Source of the DNA: Prinia subflava
Taxonomy: Eukaryota > Chordata > Aves > Passeriformes > Cisticolidae
NCBI RefSeq assembly: GCF_021018805.1
Contig: NC_086259.1
Span: 14,103,001 to 14,167,000 of the forward strand
Reading direction: 5' to 3'
DNA length: 64,000 nt
The notes beneath the pieces are model-generated. The model saw only the letters and a list, made by a program, of their open reading frames with translations. It was not told the origin of the DNA and made no database searches. Both the position numbers and the translations under genes were made by a program. Shown here piece after piece: positions 37,901 through 46,800 of the stretch (its first letter is position 1; each line of letters opens with the position of its first letter).

Positions 37901-40900
37901 GGGCACAGCAGAGCTGGGAGAGGAGAGTGTCCCACGCTCACACATCCAGCCTGCAGCTCCTGGGAGTCCCAGCCACCCTGCAGCAGGATGGATGTCCTTC
38001 ACCCATTCACAGGGAGGGTCTGGGGTCTTGCTGAGGACACGATGCTGGTGCCAGCCCTGATGTAGAACAAGGACCCATGACCTGGGAAAGGTTTTGGTCT
38101 GTGTTGAATGCCCCATCCCTGGAAGTGTTCAAGGCCAAGTTGGATGGAACTTGGAACAAGAGGTCTAATGGAAGGTGTTCCTGCCCATGGCAGCAGGGTG
38201 GAACAAGATAATTCCTTTAAGGTCCCTTCAAATCCAAACCATTCAAGCATTCAGTGGAGGAAACCTTCCCACTTCCAATATGGAGACATCGTCCATGCAC
38301 AGACAAACTCACACCACCCACCACAGCATCACATTTTCCTGCTCACCCCTATCACAGCATGCCCACATGGAAGGATGCTCTAAGGCCAGGCAGTGAATAC
38401 CTCTTTATCTGTCAGCAAAGGAAACACTTTTACCCCAATTCTAACACTTTCTTTTTGCAGTAGCCACAATTTCCCAACATCGCTGCAGCTCTTCTAGAAA
38501 GGCTATGGGGAAATTAGTGGAAAAATACATTATTTAAATATAGCAGTTAAACAAAAGGCACTGACAAGTCAGAAAGCCCTGGCAACAGCAGCTGCTACTC
38601 ATCCTCCCAAAACACACAGGGGCTGATGGTTTATAGAGCTATGCCAGCCACAGGACCAACTCCAACCCCAACCCCAGCCAAGCACATTCACCACAATTAA
38701 GCTGCAGGGCTAAGAGAGGTGTACAGGTGCTTGTCCACCCCTGCATGATGGATGGCAGCAAGTGGATGAGAACACTGCCACTGCCTTATCATGGGGGCAG
38801 GGAATAATACCCAAGCCAGGAGGGATCTCTGGAGGTCACCCAGAGTCGGCCCAGAAGTGCAAACTTCCTTCCCTCTCAAAGCTCCTCCAGCTGGGCTCAC
38901 TGCTCATTAACAGATCTCTCGTTGCTCATCAACAGAGCTGTGGCAGTGGGAGGACCCCGGTCCTAGGCAGCAGTTGGTGTCCTGGAAAATCCATGGCCTG
39001 AATGCCTGGCTGCAGCTCCCTTCCCAGGATCCATGCAAGGCAGTGTTGGGAGCTGGGGGAGTGCTGGGGGCTGCTGAGCACCAACACTCAGTGCTGCTGA
39101 CGACCCCTCCTCACTGCTTTCATGCCTTGCAGAGGTTAAGTGGGGCAAAGACCCTCACCAAAGCCCTCCTCAAGCCTGTTAGGAAACAGAGGGCTGTGGG
39201 ATGGGGATTGCACACTTCACACACAGAGATTGCCCCACCAGGACGTCTGTTGAGCACAAGAGCTCTCAGCAAGCTTATGGCACTGAGGCCAGCGACCTGT
39301 ATGCTCTTCCCAGATTTCCGGGGGAGGAAGAAGAATGCAAAACATCGGTTTTACAATTGTTTGGAAAAATCCCCGGATTCCCCAGTGCTCAAGGGAGGCA
39401 AGGGAGCGCAGGGGCCTTGACTTTGGGGACTTAAAGGACAGCCAAAAAACCTGCCCTGTCAAAACCTGCCTGCAGAGGTTCAGAAAACGCCCACGCCCTG
39501 CCCAAGCATCACCCAAGGGTACTAGAAAAATGCTGGAAAGGGGAGCAGATAGTATCAGCCTGGAGGCAAACAATGCAGCAGCAGCAAACAAAGCAGGAAG
39601 GTATTTCCAAGCACAAACACACTTCCCGAAGAGCATGAAAAAGTCATCAGTGACAGGTCGTGTTCAGGGAGAGGAAGCACCAGTGTGTTCAGGGAGAGGA
39701 AGCACCAAGGGTGTCATGGGGCAGGACAGGCTATTCAAGGCAGTGATGCCTGCACCAGAAACCTCTTGCTCATTATCTCTACGCTGTTCCCAGCACAGGG
39801 AGCTGCTTAGCTGGACCCAGCAAAGGTAGGACTCAGCTGCTCTCCCATGGCAGCTCATCCCCTGGGTGCCTGTGGCTCAATCTTCCTCCAATGATGGGGG
39901 TATCCCAGCCCAGCTCCCTCCTGGCTGCTGCATCCTCTTCCAGTGCTCTTCAGGTCCAGGCATGCTGCCCAACAGGACGAACCTGGCACCAGGCATCCCC
40001 AGCTGAATTTTTTAGAGCCAGTTATTGGGAAAAATCCGACTGTTCATTTACTAATTTTAGGGTGATGACTAATGGAGCTGAGTGCTACCTGGCACAAAAG
40101 GCACAGGGGAAGCTTTGGCTGGTCATGCCAGGGGAATGGCATCTGCATGGCTCCAAGGGTGCCAGCTGTGAATTTCGACTGAACTGGGTGGTTTGGGAGA
40201 CTGACCTCACTCCTCAGGCTGTAAATCCCTGTGCAGGAGGCTCCCAATGAAGACATTTACTCATGCAAACCCCAGTCAGCATCCCAGCTTGTCAGGTGAG
40301 ACATTGTGCAGCCCTTGCTGCCTCAGAGAGTGCTGTGTGGTAAAGGCAGCATGGTTTATAACCTATATAATCCAGAAATCTGGTTTATGAACCCAGAACA
40401 TTATCCAAGCTGTTCGCCTGTGATTTCACGAAGGGTCATGGGATGATACAGGGAAACTACAGGAAAAAAAATATCCAGAGCTTGGCTGAGGCAGAGAACA
40501 GAGCCTGAAATGCCAGGATCAACACACTTCTGCTGGGCACAGGACCTCCTAGAAACGCTCCTGCCCTCGGGAATGCAGTGTCCAGTCTCCCCTCCCCCTG
40601 CCCGGTGCCACCATGGCAGCACTCCGGGCTGGCGATCCCATTACAGCCAGCTCCTGCCCAGGGAGCACAGCACACGCCTGAAATTTGAGTTTGCTCCATT
40701 CGTCATGTCTCCAGGCTGCTTGTTCCCAAACAAACTCCCTTTAGTCACCGCCTAAAAATCCCGTGACGGCGACGACATGAGACGCTGCTTCTTTGCTCCA
40801 AGAAATATGAAAGGAAGAATAAACTGGAGGGGGTTTTTTTTGTTTTGTTTTGGTTTGGTTTTTTTTTTTTTTTTTTTTTTTTGGTGCAGGCAAAGGTCTC

Positions 40901-41988
40901 AAAGTGATCCCTTCTCCCCTGGAAGGCCAGCAAGCTCAGTGCCGGCACACCGAGTGGATTTTCCCCCTCCTGCTGCCCCATCTCTCTGCTCCGGCTCTGA
41001 CTCCAAAATCCCCCAGCCAGCCGGGTTCCTGCCTCCCTTCCCTGGACTCCCGCAGTGCTGCAAGACGGAGATGCTCAGCTATCGCCAAGCTCTGCCGGGT
41101 TCCACGTTCCTAAGGAAGAAAGCAAGCTTGTCCCTATGCTGAGAAGGATGCTCCGAGAGCATCCCGCCCACAGGAGATGCTCAGGGAGGGTGCCCTGTCT
41201 CCCCCACTTCTCAGCCTGAGGACACACAAACAAGGCACGGTGCCTCGCTTCACCGCCTCCCGCCTTCCTCTCAGCTGAAGGAAATTGCTCAGCCTCAATT
41301 TCCGTACTGCTCTAGTGACAAAGCTGCTGCCGGAGCGGTGAGGCGAGGGGCTGGTGAGGGGCTGCAGGGGCTGCTGCCCCTCTGCCCCCCCATCACTTCC
41401 CCACGTCCCAGGTGCGCAGCAAGCAGGGACACTGGAAGGGTCCCAGGTGGAGGCGGTGTGCTCCGCGCCTGGTGGCCGGTGGGGAACACGCTGCCCGCCT
41501 CAGCCCCGACGACACGGGGGTGGACGGACGCCTGCCCTCATCGTGCTTCCCCCTGCCGGGTTCCTGCCTGCTCTGAGCAACACATCCTCTTCCTCCGGCC
41601 GACTCATTCGGGGCCGGCCGAGGCTGGCATCTCCCGCAGGGGCTCACAAATCCCGCCGTGACTCACACCGGGAGCGCTGCCCGGGACACACCGTCCGATC
41701 CCCGGCCCCCGGTCCCCTCTAGCCAGCAATGCCTACCCCGTCCCCCGCACGGTGCCCGCACGGTGCTTTCCCCGCCGCCCCGTTCCCGCTCACCGGCAGC
41801 GGGGCCCCGACCAGGCGGTGCAGCGCGGGCAGCTGCGCTCCCAGGGCCAGCGCCTCCTCCACGGCGTAAACCGGGGCTCGTCGGGGCTCCGGGAAGCTGC
41901 CGAAGGCGAAGGGATCCCCGTCCTCCAAGTACTGCACCCGGCATGGCACCGTCGCCTCCGCCGCCTCCGCCGCCTCCACCAGCGCCAT
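25990..41988 (-). CDS. FHOD1: Formin FHOD1 (FH1/FH2 domain-containing protein 1), 24 coding exons, 1289 aa
   Basis: Exons: 41988-41794, 35696-35590, 35457-35393, 34083-34016, 33925-33820, 33443-33349, 32936-32825, 32733-32639, 32550-32407, 32289-32081, 31946-31836, 31540-31517, 30835-30782, 30369-30203, 29959-29058, 28795-28643, 28511-28329, 28066-27947, 27796-27635, 27534-27344, 27271-27079, 27001-26848, 26762-26586, 26072-25990. Introns are GT-AG and all phases agree. The product is a Rho/Rac- and ROCK-regulated actin-assembly factor acting on stress fibres. The N-terminal GBD/FH3 repeat region occupies about residues 1-400, a proline-rich FH1 about 690-750, and FH2 about 765-1190 ([28 protein letters not shown]). 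The autoinhibitory C-terminus has [11 protein letters not shown] and [18 protein letters not shown], the stretch phosphorylated by ROCK in human FHOD1. Human FHOD1 is shorter (1164 aa); exons 12 and 13 and a longer exon 15 explain part of this. FHOD3 is the alternative, but the C-terminus and linkage to SLC9A5 favour FHOD1. Confidence 0.95.
26230..26585. repeat. FHOD1: GA-rich degenerate minisatellite in the last FHOD1 intron
   Basis: Variants of GGGACAGAGACACAGAGAT recur across most of intron 23. On the FHOD1 strand the block is a long C/T-rich tract that starts directly at the exon 23 donor and ends about 155 nt upstream of the exon 24 acceptor. Confidence 0.8.
29058..29959 (-). CDS. FHOD1: FHOD1 exon 15, large exon with the FH1 proline repeats
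   Basis: This single 902-nt exon covers residues 518-818: a Ser/Thr- and acid-rich linker, the conserved motif [20 protein letters not shown]1, and the start of FH2 ([10 protein letters not shown], then LEHLFESR). FH1 is made of about five tandem units of poly-proline closed by a/lPGC, encoded at about 29262-29444 by a GGT/GGA-rich minisatellite on the plus strand. The profilin-binding role of FH1 is family knowledge. Confidence 0.9.
30782..30835 (-). CDS. FHOD1: FHOD1 exon 13, 54-nt in-frame exon
   Basis: The exon is bounded by CCTCAG and a perfect GTAAGTA donor. It is 18 codons long, phase-compatible on both sides, and adds a charged piece ([17 protein letters not shown]) before [11 protein letters not shown]. 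It can be included or skipped, alone or with exon 12, without frame change, so alternative splicing is likely. Confidence 0.75.
   Translation of the reverse strand, partial: AGGCPLLAWGQAHFEEV
31215..31478 (+). mobile_element. CR1-type LINE 3'-end fragment
   Basis: This is one of the longer CR1 tails here: GGAAGAAATTCTTCCCTATGAGGGTG, GAGACACTGGCATGTGTTGCC, AGGCTGGATGCTTTGAGCAACC and the terminus CCTATGATTCTATGAT. It lies in FHOD1 intron 12-13, antisense to the gene. Confidence 0.9.
31517..31540 (-). CDS. FHOD1: FHOD1 exon 12, 24-nt microexon
   Basis: The exon is bounded by TTTGCAG and GTAAGT, and its length is a multiple of three. It enters and leaves in the same phase as its neighbours and adds the residues LHQTAPVW after the SVYK sequence of exon 11. 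As I recall human FHOD1, SIYK runs directly into ARFLEN, so this segment is either a bird-retained or an alternatively used exon. Confidence 0.7.
33619..33805 (-). mobile_element. CR1-type LINE 3'-end fragment
   Basis: The plus strand starts CATAGAATCCTGGAATG and continues GGGTTGGAAGGGACCTTAAA, GGGACACCTTCCATTAGACC and TCCAGGGATGGGGCATCCAC, the reverse complement of a CR1 tail. Its inner edge lies only about 15 nt from the donor of FHOD1 exon 5. Confidence 0.92.
37228..37400. repeat. Degenerate minisatellite, about 30-36-bp unit
   Basis: Phrases of the type GGGCATCCTCCCAGACATCTCTG and CCTGCATC alternate with substitutions. It lies in FHOD1 intron 1. Confidence 0.65.
38104..38255 (+). mobile_element. 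CR1-type LINE 3'-end fragment
   Basis: GAATGCCCCATCCCTGGAAG, TGTTCAAGGCCAAGTTGGAT, GGAAGGTGTTCCTGCCCATGG and AATCCAAACCATTCAAGC are typical CR1 tail phrases in plus orientation. It lies in FHOD1 intron 1. Confidence 0.85.
39660..39708. repeat. 25-bp direct duplication
   Basis: The phrase TGTTCAGGGAGAGGAAGCAC starts at 39661 and again at 39686. Confidence 0.85.
40831..40882. repeat. T-rich simple repeat
   Basis: A stretch of T with scattered G ends in an unbroken run of more than 20 T (40859-40882). It lies in FHOD1 intron 1 and reads as poly-A on the FHOD1 strand. Confidence 0.9.
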
Positions 41989-42140
41989 GGCCCCGCCGCC
42001 GCCGCGGCCCCGTGCGACGCCGCAGCCTCGCGTCTCCTCGGCCCGGCCCCTTCGCCTCCCCCGTCCCGGGAGAGGCCGCTCGGTGCTCGGCGCGCCCTCC
42101 CGCGGGCGTCGAGAAAGGATGCTCCAGGCGCCGGGATGCT
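41650..42140 (-). promoter_or_regulatory. FHOD1: FHOD1 CpG island and promoter region
   Basis: Dense CpG surrounds exon 1 and continues about 130 bp upstream of the start codon at 41988. No TATA-like element is visible close to the start, as expected for a broad CpG-island promoter. The transcription start cannot be fixed. Confidence 0.65.
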
Positions 42141-43613
42141 TCGGGCTCTGGGGGGCTCCACTGGAATGCTCTGGCATCGGGGATGCTCCAGGCCTCGGAG
42201 GGATGCTCCGGGCTCTGGGTGGCGCTATCAGGGTGCCCCGGTATCGAGGATCTTCAGACCCCAGGCTGCTCTGGCGTCGGGGGTGCTCCAGGCTCTGTAG
42301 AGCATCTCTGGGATGCTTCGGGATGCTCCAGGCCCCATGAGGTTCCAGGCTGCTCCAGGAGGCCCAGTGGGCCCAGGTGAACTGGAGCACGGGGGCAGCT
42401 GGGCTCAATCTCCCCATCCTGGGCAGGGGGGAAGCAGCACAGATGAAGTTCCTGGATCTGGGGGTGTTGTGCTACCCTGGAAGCAGGGCATACTGAACTC
42501 AAACTGCAAAGCGAAGCTTGTGTTAACCCCTTTTAACTTTCTTTTTGACAGATTGCCTGGACAATGACAATGATCAGACGTGATGGAGTACTGGGCAGGG
42601 AGCTTTCCCCTTGCTCCTGTCTCCAGCTTGCATTCCCCAGCCATCAGCTTCTGCTGGCAAACATTTGTAGCACATTTGTACCCAGGCAGAGAGATGGGAA
42701 AAGGTGATGCCCCCAGGGCTCCCAGGGAAGTGTCCTGAGCCAGTGGGCTCAGCCTGGCACTCAGCATCTGAGAGTGCCCATGCCATTGGCACTGCCAGCC
42801 AGAGTGCTCCAGCTCAGGTGTCCTGCCCTGTCCTCCAGGGACATATGGACACAGGTCAGAGCTGGCTCTCCATGGAGCACTCCAGCAGAATTCCATCTGG
42901 CCCCCTGCCCAGCATCCCATCTCCCTGGGCTGCTTGGGCAAAGCTTGCTGCCCACTCCCGACATGGGGTGCTGGATCTCCTGGACTGCCAGTCTCAGGGA
43001 TGGGGTGTGGGAGATGAGGCACCTCCCAGGGCATGGGGGATGGCCTAATCAATAAACAGGAGATTTTAGGAGTATCTGAGAGGGGCTGAGAAGGTAAAGG
43101 GGAGACAGAAATTTTGGGGGGCCCCTTGGGTGTTCTCAGGCTGGTGCTCAGGCAGCACCTGGGGCAAGGGTGGATGGTTTCAGCTGGGAAGGGGCTGGCT
43201 GGGAGGGGGATTGGTTATGGAGGACGATTGGGAATTTGGTGGGTACGTGAGGACTAAGCCAGGGTGGGGAGACAGACAAAGCACAGGCACAGGGAGAGGG
43301 CAGGGGGGACTTGGGTGATGGGGGTGGCACCGGGACAGTTGCAGAGAGGACTGAGACGGGGGCAGGGCACCAGCACGGGGCATGGGGCTCCGGGAGGGTG
43401 CAGACGAACTGGCATGGAGGGGGGCATGCAAGGGCTGAGCCGGGCGGTGTCCGGGGCAGTAGCGGGGCCGGTCGGGGCGGGGCCGGTCGGGGCGGGGCCC
43501 GTGGCGCGGGGCGCGGGGGCCGTCCCGGCGCGTCCCCACGTGCGCGTGACGCGGGCGGGGGCCGGCACCGGGACCGCGGCGGAGCGGAGCGGAGTGACGG
43601 GAGCGGCGGGGCC
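41989..43613. other. Divergent intergenic region between FHOD1 and SLC9A5
   Basis: The two start codons face away from each other across 1.6 kb. Each gene has its own CpG island (near 42000 and near 43550), separated by about 1.2 kb of lower-CpG DNA. The FHOD1-proximal part holds a degenerate tandem repeat (42115-42345). I see no coding exon between them. Confidence 0.75.
42115..42345. repeat. Degenerate GGGATGCTCC repeat upstream of FHOD1
   Basis: The phrase GGGATGCTCCAGGCTCTGG and close variants (GCTTCGGG, GCTCCGGG) recur about eight times at irregular 25-60-bp spacing, immediately upstream of the FHOD1 CpG island. Confidence 0.7.
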
Positions 43614-43800
43614 ATGCACCCCCCGGCGGCCTCCCCCGGCCCCGCCGCCCCGGCGGGAGCCGAGCTGCTGCGGTGGCAGTGGCGGGAGGTGCAGGCGCCC
43701 TGCCTGGTGGCCGCCTGGATCCTGGTAGCCAGCCTGGCCAAGATCGGTGAGTGTCCCAATGTCCCCACCCCGCTCCGGTCCCCCGGGAGCAGCCGTGCCC
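43430..43800 (+). promoter_or_regulatory. SLC9A5: SLC9A5 CpG island and promoter
   Basis: Very GC- and CpG-rich DNA covers exon 1 and about 180 bp upstream. A 15-bp unit containing the GC box GGGGCGGGG is directly repeated at about 43468-43500, and an E-box CACGTG lies at 43537-43542. No TATA box is visible. The transcription start is not fixed. Confidence 0.7.
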
Positions 43801-46800
43801 ACTCCCGGGCAGGCAGGGGGGATGCGGCATCCCCGGCGGGCGCGGGGGCACCCGGGACGAGGGCTGTCACCGCACGCCGGAATACGGGTCATAGGGACAA
43901 ATCCGGCGGGTCACCGCTCTCAGCTGGGTTGCGGAGGTCGGGGACAGCCCCACATCCTCCGTGCCCTGCCGTGGGATGATGTCCGGTGACGGGGTGAGGG
44001 GACCACCGAAGGAAAAGGTGGGGGCCCAGGCTGTTTTTTCCTGTGAGGGAAAGATGGCTGGGTAGAGAGGATGGATGGTTCATGAGAAGAGAAGCCCCAA
44101 AGGATGTCCCGTGTTCCCAAAGGCTAGAACAGCACCTGCCATTGGCAGGTCTGGAAGCCATTGTTCCCCCAGAGCGCTGGGGAAAGGCTCGGTGGTGCCA
44201 GTGCCAGGCAGGATGTGCCCTCAGCAGCGTGGGGATGGCAGGTGCCTGCAGTCTCCTCTGGTGGGTCATTCCAAATTGGGTTCCCCTTGGACTCTTGTGC
44301 TCCCCAGCTCAGGACCACGCAGCTGGGGGAGGCTCTGCTGTGAGAGGCTGCGTGGGAAGGCACAATGAGGATGTGTGGGAGCTGCGCAGGGCTGGGCTCC
44401 CCACCAGCATCCAGGGTGCTGGGGAGGGGGTACCCATGTGTGGATGTCAAGCAGGGGTACCCAGAGGGCTGGTCCCTCACAGTGCCCCTGCCTGCTGTGG
44501 TGGCTCCAGAAGATGAGATCGTGACCTTGAGCCAGGTGTTCTCCTCAGAGCACAGCTGTGGGCACAGCCCCCGTGGTGGGGGCACAGACACCCTCTTAGT
44601 TTTGAGTTGGATCAAGAAATATGGGTTCAGAGTTAGAGGGGGTCTTGGATCTGCCAGGGATATGCAGCAGCTCTCGTTACACGGGGGACAGCTACAGCTA
44701 TAACCACCAGCTGGCCTCTTCCTGTCCCAAGCATCATTGTAGATCTTCTGTTCCTCTCCTTCCTTGCCTTCTCGCAAGAGCGACCTAAAGCCTCGCGAGG
44801 AGAGAATTAAAAGGTATCATGAGTTTAAAAATACAACACTTTGCTGTAGCTGTGCCACCTCCAGCTGCCGAGTGCGTCCCTCCTACCTGCAGAAGATCAG
44901 AGAGAAAATTCCCTTCCCTGGCTGTTATTTTCTTCTCTCCAACCTCTCCCCGGAGCTGCTCCCTGTGCAGGTTTCCATTGACGTGCTCCCCTCAGCCACC
45001 CTGGATTTTGTGTGGGTGGGTGCAGAGGGGCCTGAACTGGGATCATTCCCAAACCCCCAGATCCACCACGTTCTTCCAGGCCTGAGGCTGATGGGCACTC
45101 TCCTTCCCTGTCTGTGAGACACGACCCTGATAGCCTCAAGCTGCTGGCAGTGTATCCAATGGGTCCAATGGATACTCGGGTCCAATGGAGCCAGTAGTGA
45201 CACCCAGACCTGGAGGCACAGCTGCAGGCTGCACCCTGCCATGTGTGTCCCCAGAGATGGCACGTGCAGTCCCCAGGGTGCACAGGAGTCCAGAGGAGAT
45301 GAACCAGGGTTGGAGGATTTTGGGGAGCGGAGAGGGCAGCGCCAGCTGTGGCAGCTGTGGATGCTGGCGCAGAGGATCTGTTGTGGGTGTGGTGCTGGGC
45401 TGCCAGCTCACAGCCCTGTGACCGCAGCAGGGAAGCGGCCCCACGCCTGGGTGATGGGGAAATGACACTGTGGGCTCTGTTCTCAGAGGCAGTCACAATG
45501 CTGGGGTGACCCAAGCCAGCAAACACCCGGGGCAAGGAAAAGCTGGCTTGGGTGTTGCCTTCCTGCACAGCGAGGCATCATCCGGGCTTTGCTGCCTTTT
45601 CCATCCACAGTCAGAGCACAGGATGTGGGGAATACAGAGGTGAGGAGCATTGCCCCAGACATTCTCCTTACACATAGCTGCCCTACGGGTAGGAGTTTGC
45701 CAGCAGACAGATGTTTTTCTATGCAGCAGTATTGCCATGGGTTGCAGGCATCTCTCCTCGCACCATCACCTCTGTCCCCTGGTGCTCATGTCTTGGTTTA
45801 GGTGTTCTGCCATTTCCCAAGCTCTCTGGAGGAGCAGAGCAGCTTTTGGCCCTGAGTTATCTCAATCACAAATCCTTTATTATGGATGCCTGAGTATGGA
45901 TTATGTCTCTGAAGTTAATTCACATGTGGCTAAGTTACTGTTGCTGTGGGAACCTTTAGTGCTGAAATCCTTGACTAGAGTGTATAAAATTAGAGCTCGT
46001 TCAGTCTGTCCCCGCTGGCTGCTCCCTGTGACACAGGGGAGCTCATGTGCTGCCATTTTCTGGGGAGGGTGGCAGCTTTCCCCATCAGCCAGGAGATTTT
46101 TGGACAAGCATGATCTTTCCCATTGATGCTTCTTTATTTGACCAAGTTTCTGGCTTGGTGGTAAAACAATCATAGAACTATAGAATGGTTTGAGTTGGAA
46201 GAGACTTTAATTATCTTTTTCCAACTACCCTTCCATGGGCAGAGACACCTTCCACTGGACCAGGTTGCTCAAAGCCCCATCCAGCCTGGCCTCAAACACC
46301 GTCCATCCATGACAGATGACAGGCAGGACCCGTGTCCCCACAGCATCCCTGCACGCTCTCCTGGGTCCCTCCAGCCAGCCAGGACACAGCATGGGGAATG
46401 CAGATGGGTTGCCGAAGCAGAGAGCAGGGATCTTGGCAATGTTCCTGAGAATGCAGAAAGGGGCTGGACGCCTCGTTCCCTTCTTGAAAACTTCAGAGCT
46501 TTGTTCCCGTGGGTGGGAAGCGGCTTCACAGCCTGCTGCAGGCGCTGAGTGAGCACCATTCGTCCACCAGTGAAGGCAGCTTGTGTGGGGTGAACAGGGC
46601 TCTGCAGTGACTTGTGAGGTCATTTAGCAGGAATTTGGCCTGGATGAAGCCCCGCTGGCTTTTCCTCAGGCTGTGGGTCTGCTTGGAGGGCTGTAGTGTC
46701 CATAATCACCACAGTCTCCAGGGCTGTACTGCAGCCCATAGCAGTGAGCAGAGGTGACTGGGGCTGAGGGGGAGTGCCCCAGGCTCTGTGGCTGGGGTGT

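Larger units (their letters stand above)
35697..41793 (-). other. FHOD1: FHOD1 intron 1, 6.1 kb
   Basis: The longest FHOD1 intron. It contains a minisatellite (37228-37400), a CR1 tail (38104-38255), a short direct duplication (39660-39708) and a long T-rich run (40831-40882). I see no nested gene. Confidence 0.8.

Noticed and set aside
41658..42380. 240-aa plus-strand open frame across the FHOD1 start
   Set aside because: It is antisense to FHOD1 exon 1 and its CpG island, with proline/arginine composition from GC content.
43311..43613. Upstream in-frame ATG as the start of SLC9A5
   Set aside because: The added 101 residues are low-complexity Gly/Arg sequence from the CpG island; the ATG at 43614 directly precedes the conserved region. 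It is kept only as an alternative.
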